From contig OY979731.1 in NCBI GenBank assembly GCA_963855995.1, forward strand, positions 1,885,001 through 1,949,000: DNA of 64,000 nucleotides, read 5' to 3'. This DNA comes from Muricea muricata (taxonomy: Eukaryota; Cnidaria; Anthozoa; Malacalcyonacea; Plexauridae). Made by a program: the position numbers and the translations under genes. The notes under the pieces are model-generated. The model saw only the letters and a list, made by a program, of their open reading frames with translations, made no database searches and was not told the origin of the DNA. How positions within the stretch are numbered: position 1 is the stretch's first letter; every line of letters starts with the position of its first letter. Below are positions 48,193-60,800 of the stretch, in pieces.

Positions 48193-48262
48193 ACAGACAT
48201 CACGATAACCACTGATCTCAAAAGTTGACACTGGATTGTGAGTTTAGTATCAAGCATTCACC

Positions 48263-48874
48263 TTAATTTCCATTTTGCAACGTGTTTTCCTGCGCAACGC
48301 TCTCATCACGATCATTGTTTGGCGCCTCGGTAATTTTCAAATAATTTTCAGCTAGCAATGGTTTCCGTTGCGTCTGGCTATATTCCACTGGTAACGCCTC
48401 CTCCTCCATTGAGGGCATTTCATCCGGTACAATTGTTGCTACCACTGCCTTATTCGCCGATAACGGTTGCACACCGGTATCCGAACTTTCGTCCAATGGA
48501 GCACGTTCTTCTGGTACAGTACTCGCTGCCGGTGGGGCAATATCTTCCGATAGGGAACTTTCTTCCGGTTCGGTATTCACCTCCAACGGGGTGCTTACCT
48601 CGGGTTGGGTATTTACTTCCGACAGGGAACTTTCCTCGGATAAGGTATTTTCTTCCGGTGGGGTATCTTCTGCCGGTAGGGTAATTTCATCCGGTGTTGT
48701 ATTTTTCTCCCCGGTTTTTTCAGGTGTAATTTCGTCGTGTGGCGCGGTTTTGTTCATGATATCCAAATAGTTTTCGTCGGTAAAGAACGGGTGCTGGATC
48801 AGTTGGCTAGTCGTGGGTCGTGTGCCACCGTTTAACGCCAGAATGTAGGTCAATATGAGGGATACGGCCTTGTT
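48263..48874 (-). CDS. Last exon of the STK31-like gene: end of kinase fold plus acidic repeat tail
   Basis: Acceptor CACTTTCCAG starts NKAVSLILTYILALNGGTRP. After HPFF the remaining 170 or so residues are Glu/Pro/Ser/Thr-rich and built from imperfect 10-residue steps (PPEENTLSEE, SSLSEVNTQP, EVSTPLEVNT). At DNA level this is a degenerate coding minisatellite of about 27-30 bp at 48480-48700. The exon stops at TAA, 48263-48265. The tail is probably disordered. Confidence 0.8.
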   Translation of the reverse strand, partial: NKAVSLILTYILALNGGTRPTTSQLIQHPFFTDENYLDIMNKTAPHDEITPEKTGEKNTTPDEITLPAEDTPPEENTLSEESSLSEVNTQPEVSTPLEVNTEPEESSLSEDIAPPAASTVPEERAPLDESSDTGVQPLSANKAVVATIVPDEMPSMEEEALPVEYSQTQRKPLLAENYLKITEAPNNDRDESVAQENTLQNGN

Positions 48875-51800
48875 CTGGAAAGTGAGGAGAGGATACATAA
48901 ACTTCACAGACTTGCTGCAATTGGACGGGCTTGTTGCGACTTGTCAAAAAATTGCAACAAACTTGTCAATTTCATCAAGTTGCAACAAGTCTGTTAAAAT
49001 CAGGCTTGTTGCAACTTGTCATTTGCAAATTTGTTATAACTTGTTGAAACAACTTGCAGCAAGCCTGTGGATAACAAGTTTTGGCACAATCAACTTGCAA
49101 CAAGTCTGTTGAGTGTTGACAACTTGCAACAACAAGCCTGTCGTCAACGAGCTGTCACAAGCCATGCGAACGCATCCTGATATCGGCTTGTTGATAACAA
49201 GTCTGTTGCAAGATCTTAACAAAATTGTTCAAAGTTGAGAGCGTTTTTGGCTGCGACCACAGCAACATACGAAACCACTGTGGTTCGTGCAGTGTCGCGT
49301 AAACCACCCTGTCAACATTCCCAGTGAGAGGAAACCCACGACTTTCGGCAGAGGGTTGACAAACTCTTTTCGAAGTCTTTCTAAGGACGCCTCTGACAGC
49401 CACCGTATGACTCATATCTGATCACGGAGCCCAGCTACGATGGAAAAATCAGTTAGGAGCTAATCTCAACCCAGCCTGTCAACATTCCCTGCGTGAGGAA
49501 ACCAGAGTACCCGGAGAAAACCAACGACTTTCGGCAGAGCATTGAGTAACTCTTTTCACGTAAAAGTCATGAGTCTGAAATGAGGATCACACCAACGATC
49601 TTAGATCCCGTTGGTGATTTATTTACGAAATCTTTCATACCTGAGAATGCTTCTGCAGCGACGTCAAGTCTCTTGGCATCGCCTCGTCCCCGAGAAAAAA
49701 CTGAAAAATTTACAAAATGACTTCAGGCCGTGCTTTAAATGGGCTTTTAACCTTTTAGATGAAATTTTGAAAATAATTCCAAACAGGCAAAAATATTACC
49801 ACATCTGGAAAGAGCATCCTAAACTTAGTAAAATTGCAAAGTTTGGTAGTAAAATGTTGTAAACTATAGAAAATATAGCGTTGCGCAGTTAGCAAATTTT
49901 CTGTAGTTTTGTATTATTCGTGAGCAATGAATACCCAAGGGTATCAACTGGGTATTATTTCCCACCCATAATACAAATGTACACAAAATTTGCCAAATTC
50001 GCACAAGGCTATATTGTCTACAGTTTACAACATTTTACAACCAAACTTTGCAATTTTACTAACTTTAGGATGCTCTTTCAAGCTGTAGTAACATTTTTCC
50101 TATTTCGATTTTTTTCAAGATTTCGTCAAAAAGGTTAAAGGTCCATTATACTTTGTGCACAATGAAGAATCTCATGTACCCACCAGCCACGCGATTTCGC
50201 CAAGACAGAACATATCAAACACAGGAGATGTATCGCAGGACACTGGGGCAGAATTTTGTAGCAACATTTCTGCAGTCAATGACACCCGCTGTTGCTGAAA
50301 GATAAAATAAGAGTAGTTTAACAAATTTACTTGGATCAATATCTATATATATACAAACATGCTAAAAAGCGAATATTTACATGGTGAAAAACAGACAAAA
50401 AGATCCAAAAAGGCAAAAACAGCGTGATAGCAATAGGATTGGCTTGGAAAGTTCAAAGGCAGATTGTTTTAACCTTAGTTTAACGTCAAATTCAAACGAG
50501 ATTTCCCAGAGGTTTGTTAAAAATCTTTCTTCAAAACAGCCACAATGGACAACATTCCCTGTGGGAGGAAACCAGAGTACCTGGAGAAAGACTTTCGGCA
50601 GTGCGTTGACTAACTCCTTTTCGATAAGTGTCATGCGTCTGGAGTGAGGATCAAACCCACGATCTCAGAGGTAAAAGGCGCTTGCTAGCTCTGATGATGG
50701 TGCCATTCAAACCTTCTTGTTAGGAAATACATTTTTGCAGGTTGTTTTTATCCAGAGAACAAAAGTTTCAGCTACATTGGGAGATTTGACACAATGCTCT
50801 AAAGACTTTAGACAAGTATATTTTCACCGCTTTGTCGTAACTTTTTACAACACAAAATGAAACAAAACTGAACGATTGTTCACCTCAATGGATGCTGTTT
50901 TTGTATCTGCTTTATAATATAGATGACATTAAGAGAAATAAAAATATCCACGTATTCATCTGGTAAAATAAAAACTTTCCACTGAGACCTGAATGGAAAC
51001 ATTCCTTATTATCTCAATTGAGAAGAGTCTAGCTGATAAAGGACACTATATGGCATGGCCTAGCTAAATCTCTGTCTTATGTCACACATTAATGTTAAAG
51101 AGTTTTTTACCGTATCGTGGAGAAAACTATATTCTCCCAAAATTCCTTTGCCGTTCACGTCCACGTAAATATTATCCATCACAACGGAACCATGAGTGAT
51201 ACCAGCTTTGTGTAACGCGAACAAAGCTCGCACAATGTCACACAACACATCACGTTTTGCCTGGAAATAAAACGGTAATTCTTAATTTAAGTCCTTCAAT
51301 TTGCCCACAAAATAACTAAGCAATATTTACAGAATCCAAAAGGGACAATTACATTGTGTAAGGAGAGACAGACAGTGGCGAAATACAAACGAGACTGGGG
51401 CCCCGTGCAAGGCGATCCCCACTAGACAAGAAACAAAGACAAGAAACAGTAGGAAGATGGAATGAAAAAGATAAAGAATCAGAGTTGTTTGGATAGAAGT
51501 CCTCGATGGTATTTAATTCATCGAGTCAAGATAAGTTACGAGAGCTTGATAACTCTGGAGTATAGGAAATATTAGTGAGACATAGAGCTAAATCTTGCGC
51601 AAGTACGAAGAGAAGACAGCACTATAACAATCTGAAGGAGCAGATTTACAAATATACTTTTCCACATTTAATTGTCCGATCATAACTGTATCTGACTTTT
51701 TAGAACAACCTTGCAACAAGTCTAATAGTCCCATCAAGCTTGTTATAAGTTGTCAACAGCTTGTTCCAAACTTGTACCAACAACTTGGTACAATTAGTGC

Positions 51801-54800
51801 AAACTCAACTAGTTTACAGGCTTGTTGCAACTTGTAACAAACCGTGTGAAAAAACCTATACCCTTCGTGTACTATAGAAGAAAATACCACACCTTGTCCG
51901 AAGGATTGCTTTCCAACCAGTGCTTCGATTTTTCTTCACAACCAAGCTGAATAAAGGCTTTTCTGTGAGTCTAAAATGCAATTAAAAACCAACAATTCAG
52001 CTGTAATCGTACAGGGCTTGAACTAAGATTCCTAAAGTTCCCGCTTTTGAGGATCGACAGCCATGACTCTGATGGCCAGGAGCGTTTTCCTGAGCTTATT
52101 GATGACATCAACAGCCCCATGACCGCTGAAGCATATGAAGTTGCTAGTAAATACACATCGGTACAAGAGCAACAATTTTGTTTGAGAAAAGCAAGAGTAG
52201 GGACACAATTGTTGTCGACAGCGATGCAATGAGTTCAAATGCATGCATGATACACCAGTATAGCACAGGGGCCGGTTGTGTCAAAGGCGTTTAGCTTAAA
52301 CGGTGGATAAGTGAAATTCAAAAATCACTTTTACACCTAGTACGGAGCCGAAATTATGAGTTTAATAGAATAAATATTGAGTGTTATATATAATTGTTCT
52401 TCTCAGGTCAAATAACTTTAGCTGGTTTGTTAATGCAACATGCAAACTTGTTTTATATTTTGACTTATCCACCGATTAACCTAAACGCCTTTCACACAAC
52501 TAGCCCCTGAAGTATAGGACAAACATTAGATTATTTTTGCAAAGGTAAAGAATTGATTTGATCACATCGGCCAGAAGAAGCCATCCCCAGTGCGAACCAG
52601 GCTCAAATTCTTCACGACTTTATAGTAAACATAACATTGCATGGTGTTTTGAAGACATAATTTTATCTTTCATGAATTTTATACAATATATGTTACTCAT
52701 TCACTGCGCTCGTTCATGAAATAATCTTCATTACTCGAAGATAAATTCATATCTTTGCACCGCCGTCTAACATCCTCTACTTAGTATAAACTCCTTACCT
52801 TGTCATAAAAAAGAGAGTCGAGTCTCATCAAGTTCGGATGTTCAACGCGACTGTATGCCACCGCCCGAGCTTCGAATGAGTCGATGTCGCTTATATCTTC
52901 AAGACTAAACTCCTAAAAGATAGAAAAATTTATTATTCAGCTGGAAACTTTAATCAGCAAGAGGGAATTTGCCACAAAGAACGTGCATTTCAAGATCATG
53001 ACACCGCCGAAAAAACGCAACAAGTTTGTTAAAATCTTGCAACAGACTTGTTATAAAACAGCCGATATCAGGATGCGTTTGCATGGCTTGCGACAGCTTG
53101 TTGACGACAAGTCTACTGCAAGTTGTCAACAGACTTGTTGCAAGTTGATTGTCAAAACTTGCTGTCCACAGGCTTGCTGCAAGTTGTTTCAACAAGTTGT
53201 AACTAGTCTACAAATGACAAGTTGCAACAACTCTGATAAAAAGTTTGTTGCAACTATAGTTGACAAATTATAGCAGGCTGGTAAAATTCGCAACTTGCAA
53301 CAAGTCGGTGGCGTTCTCAAAATCACTTCTATGAGAAACGCAACATTACCTTAAGAAGACATTTCTTGCCATTGAACTCTGTCACGAAAGCAACCTCGCC
53401 CTGTGCAGACGTCGTAACTTTCTCCATCTCGCCGTGAGAATAATATGTGAGTTCCCAGCCTTGTTTGATGAGACCATTGCTTGCCTGAAAAAATATGTGT
53501 AATTCAATAATTAATTGTTGAAACCTTGGGTGTTACTACAGAAGGACACCTAAACTAAACTAACTTTATTTATACTGGATAGCTCTATCAGTTCAAAACT
53601 GTTCTTCCTAGAGATCCAGTAAGGATCATCTCTTATTGATCCAGTGTTACTACAGGAGGAAACCTAAACTAAATTAACTTTATTTATACTGGATAGCTCT
53701 ATCAGTTCAAAACTTCTTCCTAGAGGTTCAGTAAGGATAACTCTTATTGATTCAGTGTTACTACAGGAGGAAACCTAAACTAAACTAACTTTATTTTTAC
53801 TGGATAGCTCTATCAGTTCTAAACTGTTCTTCCTAGAGGTCCAGTAAGAAATTACTCTTACTGATTCGGTGTTACTACAGGACGAAACCTGAACTAAACT
53901 AACTTTATTTATACTGGATAGTTCTATCAGTTCTAAAAAGTGTTCTTCCCAGAGATCCAGTGAGGATCATCTCTTATTGATCCAGTGTTACTACAGGAGG
54001 AAACCTAAACTAAACTAACTTTATTTATACTGGATAGCTCTATCAGTTCTACACTGTTCTTCCTAGAGGTCCAGTAAGAATCATCTCTTATTGTTACTAC
54101 AGGAGGAAACCTTTACTAAACTATATGTTTCTGGCGTTTACTACACACAAAGATATGGAGAAATCCTTGCATGTGAAAAGATCCAGACTTTAATCTTCCT
54201 TGCGTTACTTGAGACCATACAAACATTTGGAGATCTCGTTCACTTATAACACAAGGCCATCGTTGCAATGAAGCTTGGAGAAAGACTTTGACTTACACTA
54301 AAACCTACCACACGCATAAAAATCTCACAATTTGCAGCAAGCCCGCAAACAAGCCGTCAACAAGTTGTTGGCAGGACGCGTTAACAAGTTTGGAACAAGT
54401 TTAGTGGCATCATCAAGTTATCAGGTTGTTCTACTAAGAATGACACAGGCCTGTCGTAACGAGATTGTCACAAAGTTGACAACACAAGGCTGCATGTAAC
54501 AATATTGTTATATCATGACTGTATTTGTTGAAACAATCTTGTAACAAGTCTGATAATATCCACAAGGTCGTTACAAGCTGTCAACAATTTGTTCCAAACT
54601 CGTTGTCAACATAGGACAAGCCTTGCTAGCACAACTGGTTGACGGCGTGTTTACACAGAGCAATACTACGGTAATGGCCAGATATACATACGGTAAACTT
54701 CTGCAGACCAAATTCTGGATACTGCACAGCTAATTCGGGAAAATTTTCAACTGAAACTTCGGCAAGTTCATTCTGTGATGACATAAAAGAAGAACTATAT

Positions 54801-57800
54801 CAGTTCAAACAACGCTTACACAATAAATTTTTGTGCGACAATTTTCTATAACAATGCCACTGCCAGTGTGTATTGTACAACACATATTTCTCTTTATGCC
54901 AAAGCCTGACACAAACGAGAGCTATCGCCTGAGCAAAACGTACTCGTGTGTCTTAGCTCAGCCTATAGCTCCCCGTGTGCGGCTGGATTTTACTGAGTTT
55001 TATTCCTCATGTAACCTTTTCCCGCGCATCAAACATGTTTGATATGAAAGAAAACGTTGGACGAGGCATAAAACTCGTAAAATCCACCAACATACTTTGG
55101 GCTATCGGCTCAATTAGTGGCAACCGATAGCTCTCGTGTAAACGTGCTTTAAACAGCGCGATAACACGGACGAATTTGGCACACAAAATTTGCCTGCGTG
55201 TAGGAAGGACTTTAGGATTTAAAATGATATACATATATGTTTTCACGCACCAACGCCATCTTCTCTTCGACAAGGAGGCCATGTAACTGCGTTCGTAATT
55301 CTTTGAGATCAGTTTCTACCTGAAAGATGTACGTCATTGTTAAATCATACTTTAAGCTTAGTCGAACAAACAAGTAATCGTTATTTCTCGAAGCCTAAAC
55401 AAGCCTAAATATCAAAAATGATTACTTGTTTGAGTTCCGTCTCGTCTATTCCTTCATCACTCTGAAATTAAAAACAACACTGACAATAGAAGATTGGAAT
55501 GCTTAACAGGGGTCAACAAGGTACAGAAACACCTACCATTTGACAAATTTATAAAATATAATTGTAATAATGGTCACATTCTGGCACTACATCTTCTAAA
55601 GGCACTACTGTCACACGCTGCAATCTTTCATGCAATTTACAACGCAATTTTACTCTTAAGAGATGTAAAATTAGCAAATACGCCTCTTCATTACAATTTG
55701 CTAATGTCTTCTTCACATATCAAACATTCTTCACCAATCAACATACATCTCTTAAGAGTAGAACTGCGTTGCAAGTTACAAGAAAAACTACAGCGTGTGA
55801 CACTGCTAAAAGCATACTAAAATACAGGTAATAATTCTATGTTCTCTATTAAATTTTAATCCAAGCCCTAAATCTAATCAAATCTTTAAATCTTCAATCC
55901 ATCAAAGTTAAAACATGACAAATAAAACGTTGGTTAGGGTTAGGGTTTGGGCTTGGATTAAGATTTATATTCGCCATACTGAGAACATGGAATTATTACC
56001 AAAATACACACCTCTTCCAAATCTTTCTTGTCGGCCAATTTGTGTCGGAATTTCGACTTTACAGCTTTCATATTCTTGCGTACTTCGAGGACCTTGGAAA
56101 CATCTGGTTCCGCGTTCATCAATGTTTCTAAATTTTCCTGAGCAAAACAATTAGCGAGCTTTACACGTATTATCTGTTGTACATAACCAAAAACGCAACA
56201 GACTTGTTGCAAAATGGTGATTTTTTGCAGGCTTGTTGCAACTTGTCATCAAGTTGCAACTAAATTGTCAATTTCCATGAAGTTGCAAGAAGTTTGTTAA
56301 AATCACGCTTGTTGTAACTTGTCATTTGCAGATTTGTTACAACTTGTTAAACAGCAAGCCTGTGGATAAAATGTTTATACAATAAACTTGTAAACAAAAC
56401 AGTTGACAACTTGCAACGGTCTTGCTTGCACTAAGATGTCGCAAGCCATGCAAACACATCCTTGCATCGGCTTGCTGATAACAAGTCTGTTGCAAGATGT
56501 CATTAGACTTGTTGCAACTTGGTTAGCTGTGTTGGATGTGTTTCACTTTCTTTAAAGTCTAACGCCACAGATTTGATACAATTTGTAGATTTTATCGGCT
56601 TCTCCAAATTTGCCATCAAGTTGCACCAAGCCTGTGAAAATCAGACTTGATGTAACTTGATATTTGCAGACTTGCTGCAAGTTCTTGAAACAGCATGCAT
56701 TAAGCTTGTGCATAAAAAGTCTTGACAATTCAACTTACAGTAGACTTGTTATCATCAAGCCGGAGCAAGCGATGCAAACGCATCCTAATATCAGCCGGAT
56801 GATTTCGAGGTAACAAGCATGCAGCAGACTTCCTGCAACTTTGCATGACATCTCTGCTGTGCCAACTTGCATCAAGTTTAGGAGCGCAAGGAGAATGTTC
56901 GCTACAAAAATAACATCCCCGTTTCACATACCTGAACCTTACTACATTCTTCCACCTTCGACCTGAAATATAAAAATTAGTAAGATTAACTTAAACTAAT
57001 TCTTGATCGTGATGAAAGAACATGATGAAATTGGTAAACTTGCAAAGTTTGGTGGCAAAATGCCTAAAATTGTGAGAAATATAGCTTTGCAAACTTTCGC
57101 TATGTTCTTCCTAGCTGTGATGGTTAATTTTTTTAAATTGAACAGATTAAAAATCTCGGTTGAAACGCAAATTGTCCGTTGAGATTAATTTTCGTTAAAA
57201 AGCCTTTTTCTATGGGTAGTTAATCTACCTTAAAACAGAAAGATGATTTTACCTCAGCTGCCTGACGTCTGTGATTTCCTGTTGCAATTCTTTCTTTAGA
57301 CATTTTATAAGTGGTGCAAGTATTTCGATTTCTTCCGTATCATCGCCTTCCTAAAACAAACATAAGAAATGATGAACCCAACGACGGTTAGGAATCCAGG
57401 AACAACAGTGTAGAACTGATAGAGCTATCCAGTGTAAACAGGGTTAGTTTAGTTTAGGTTTCCTCCTGTAGTAACACTGGATCAATAAGAGATGATCCTT
57501 ACTGGACCTCTAGGAAGAACAGTTTATAACTGATAGAACTATCCAGTATAAATAAAGTTAGCTTAGTTTAGGTTTCCTCCTGTAGTAACACTGGATCAAT
57601 AAGAGATGATTCTTACTGGACCTCTAGGAAGAACAGTTTAGAACTGATAGAGCTATACAGTATAAATAAAGTTAGTTTAGTTTAAGTTCTCTGGCGTTTA
57701 CTACATACAAAAGTAGATGTCTTTGCATGTAAAGATCTAGAATTGATTGAATGGACACCGACCTGATTCTGTTCAACTTCTGCAGTCACAGCTGCGCTGT

Positions 57801-60800
57801 ACTGGACAGCCAACGAGTTCACATCAATCGTTTCACAATCTTCCACGGCGAGATCATCATCAGGATTTAACAGCTAGTTAAAAAAATTAATAACAAATAT
57901 TAAGTTTTTTGCTGCTCACATTGTTCACATTTATCAACAACATTGAACAATATTGTCGAGCTTGAATGACATGTAACAATACTTGGGTCGGTTGTACGAA
58001 AGGGCGATAGCGCTATTAACTGGATGGTGATTTTTTCAACTGTCGCAAAGAAAAAGCAATGACACTAAAGATATTTAACTCGCAAGAGATGAAAAGTTAC
58101 TTTAACTCGACAATGCTGAACTATTAGCGTTATTCACGGTTTACACAACCGACCATACACTGGCGGTTTGTGCTGGAGTTAATGGAGATATGGAGCATGA
58201 ATTCAAATACTAAACACTTTACCTTTGAAAGTTTGAGAAATTCTCCAGCGATTTTCCTAGAAATATCGTCAGTTTTTAATCGTGCAGACTTTGCATCGTT
58301 TTGTTTCGGTTTTCCCTGGAAACGGCGAACAAGTATCAGTTATTTGTGGCTTTAATCCTTGTAAAAATTTGAAAAAGAAGTCAATCAACACGAGATCACT
58401 CCTGATGAAGACACAAGACCGCGGAGTGTCAAAACGTTGGGTCATTAATGCAATTCGTTCAGGCTTCGCATTCATGTAAACATGACCAGAGTAGCGAACA
58501 AAACATGATTATTACACCTGGTTGCCGTGAACAAAACTAACTTCAGGATTCATGTTAGCTACCAAACAATCTCCAATGTAAACTTTGAGGTTAAGTACCT
58601 TCCAGTCATTATATTTCTTAACAGCCTCCTCAAGCGATCCTTCGCCATCAACTAGGAATTAAACGATTCATGAGAATAAGCGAACACATAAGGATGATAG
58701 CAAAAGTAAACTTGATGAAGCTCACTAGAATTAACAAAACTGCATCAAAATAAAGACAGATAATACATCAGGTAAAAAAAGACAAGTTGGATGACAAACG
58801 CGGCGTCAAAGTTTCGGCAATGCAATCTCAACACAATACTTTTTACACGAAGAACATCCTGGTATATCAAAGTTACACGAAAAAAATACGCAAGGAAAAA
58901 TTAGCTCAACTTACATCGATGATGGAATACGCTTAGGTTCTTAAGTGCTTCCTAAGACAAAAAGAAATATTCTGTTGTTTAAATAATGCTGGATCAACAA
59001 GAAATGATCCTTATTGAACCTTAGGAAGAACAGTTTAGAACTGATAGAACTATCCAGACTAATCCAGTATAAAAAAAGTCAGTTTAATTTAGGTTTTCCC
59101 CTGTACTAACACTGAATCCATAAGAGATGATCCTTACTGGACCTCTTGGAAGAACAGTTTAGAACTGATAGAGCTATCCAGTATAAATAAAGTTAGTTTA
59201 GTTTATTTACTGTAGGTTTCCTCCTGTAGTAACATTGGATCAATAAGAGATCAAGAAGTGTATGTCAAAATAATTACGTGATGTCTCAGGCGTTTACTAC
59301 ACACAAGGACATGGAGAAATCTTTGCATGTGAAAAGATCCAGACTTTAATTTTCTCGTTTTTAGGAAGCCATACAAAATGAACTGGTCTGCAGACTTTTT
59401 CAAAACGAGGAAGCCTAAGGCCTGCTTTTCATACATCGCAATTCATCGCCGATCTATTACGGGAGATGACTGAAGAAGAAAATGATTCCAGAAACACAAA
59501 AGATTTTATCCATCACTGACCACTGACAATAAAACCACAAGGACACCGCCGATGAATTACGATATATGAAAACCAGGCCTAATAATGACTATAATGGACT
59601 ACAATGAAATGAAATGTTAGGACTATAATGAAATAAACATAACTTAGTTTAAAACATGCCTCGAGTTTTTGTTCACGACCCTCGACATTCAGTGATGAAA
59701 TTTCCTGGAAAAATTTTTTTCTATTTTCCAGTAGCTCTTGTCTTGCAAAGTTTCGCTGCTCGATAATTTCTTTCAATTTCACCTAAAAAATCAAAACTCG
59801 TAAAGTTAATGGAGCCATCCAGCACATCCGATGATCCTTACTGGATCTTTACGAAGAACAGTTCAGAACTGATAGAGCTATCCAGTCCAAATAAATTTAG
59901 TTTAGGTTAGGTTTCCTTCTACAGTAACACTGGATCAATAAAAGATGATCCTTACTGGACCTCTAGGAAGAACAGTTTACAACTGATAGAGTTATCCAGT
60001 ATAAATAAAGTCAGTTTAGTTTAGGTTTCCCCTGTAGTAACACTGGATGAATAAGGGATGATCCTCTTTAGAACTGACAGATTTATTGAGATACTGATAG
60101 ATAGATTTCAAAGCTTACTTTATCTTCACAGGTCTTTATGGAATCTTGGGCTAGTCGTAAGGCATCCAGAGTTGAACACAGCTAAAAATATAAAACAATG
60201 AAATAGAACTCCCTAAATCCTAGTGCTCCAGGCTCGGTTGTACGAATTATAAATAACGCTATCCACCGGATAGTAATTTTATCAAACTTTCTAAACATGT
60301 TCAGTAACTGGTAAAACCCATATTAAAGTTTAAGGTTTTTGAGTTAAAGTCACTTTTTATCTCTTGCGAGTTCAGACCAGGTATTTACTCAAACAGTATA
60401 CATATGAAGGAAGGTTAAAACATGTTCAACATGAACGTTAGTGGAGTCATGCCTTAATCTATACACGGTGGGGGAAATTATAAGAAATCACCTGTTTGAA
60501 ACATTCCACTCGATCTAACGTAAGACGCTTCTCAGTGTCTGCAACAAACGAGATGGCCAAGTCGATATTTGCCGTTCTGTCTTTGCTGCAAGCCGTAGCA
60601 GATCTAAACGAGGGAAATAAATATCGACGAGACAATTATATAGTGGTGACACGAGAGTTGAGAAAACTCTCGTACAAACTCTCGCTTGTCAACTCTCATC
60701 AACTCTCATGCAACTCTTGTTCTCGTTTGAGCAGGACATGAGAGTTGAGAAAACTCTCACACAAACTCTCGCTTGTCAACTCTCATCAACTCTCATGCAA

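Larger units (their letters stand above)
49641..53484 (-). other. Kinase-like domain exons of the STK31-like gene (pseudokinase)
   Basis: Numbering starts at exon 62558. The N-lobe begins about residue 428 (WELTYYSHGEMEKV). The VAIK-type Lys is K463 (KKCLLK), followed by the helix-C Glu E477 (SFEARA) and EHPNLMRL. The hinge is AFIQLGCEE. The catalytic loop reads ITHGSVVMDN (550-557): H-R-D has become H-G-S, while the Asn is kept. The DFG position is GEY (569-571). The C-lobe has FDMFCLGEIAWL and, in the last exon, GGTRPTTSQLIQHPFF with the structural Arg653. Loss of both HRD and DFG aspartates argues against normal phosphotransfer. Confidence 0.85.

Noticed and set aside
48358-48684. 108-codon plus-strand Pro-rich frame
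   Set aside because: Antisense of the repeat tail of the pseudokinase last exon.
50178-50180. Donor G|GTACAT for the exon at 50294
   Set aside because: It would break the frame into the exon at 49700; CTG|GTGGGT at 50184 keeps phase 0 and reads EIAWL-FFLGDEAMP.
55931-55950. GGTTAGGGTTAGGGTTT, telomere-like
   Set aside because: Only about two TTAGGG units within an intron; too short to call an interstitial telomere.
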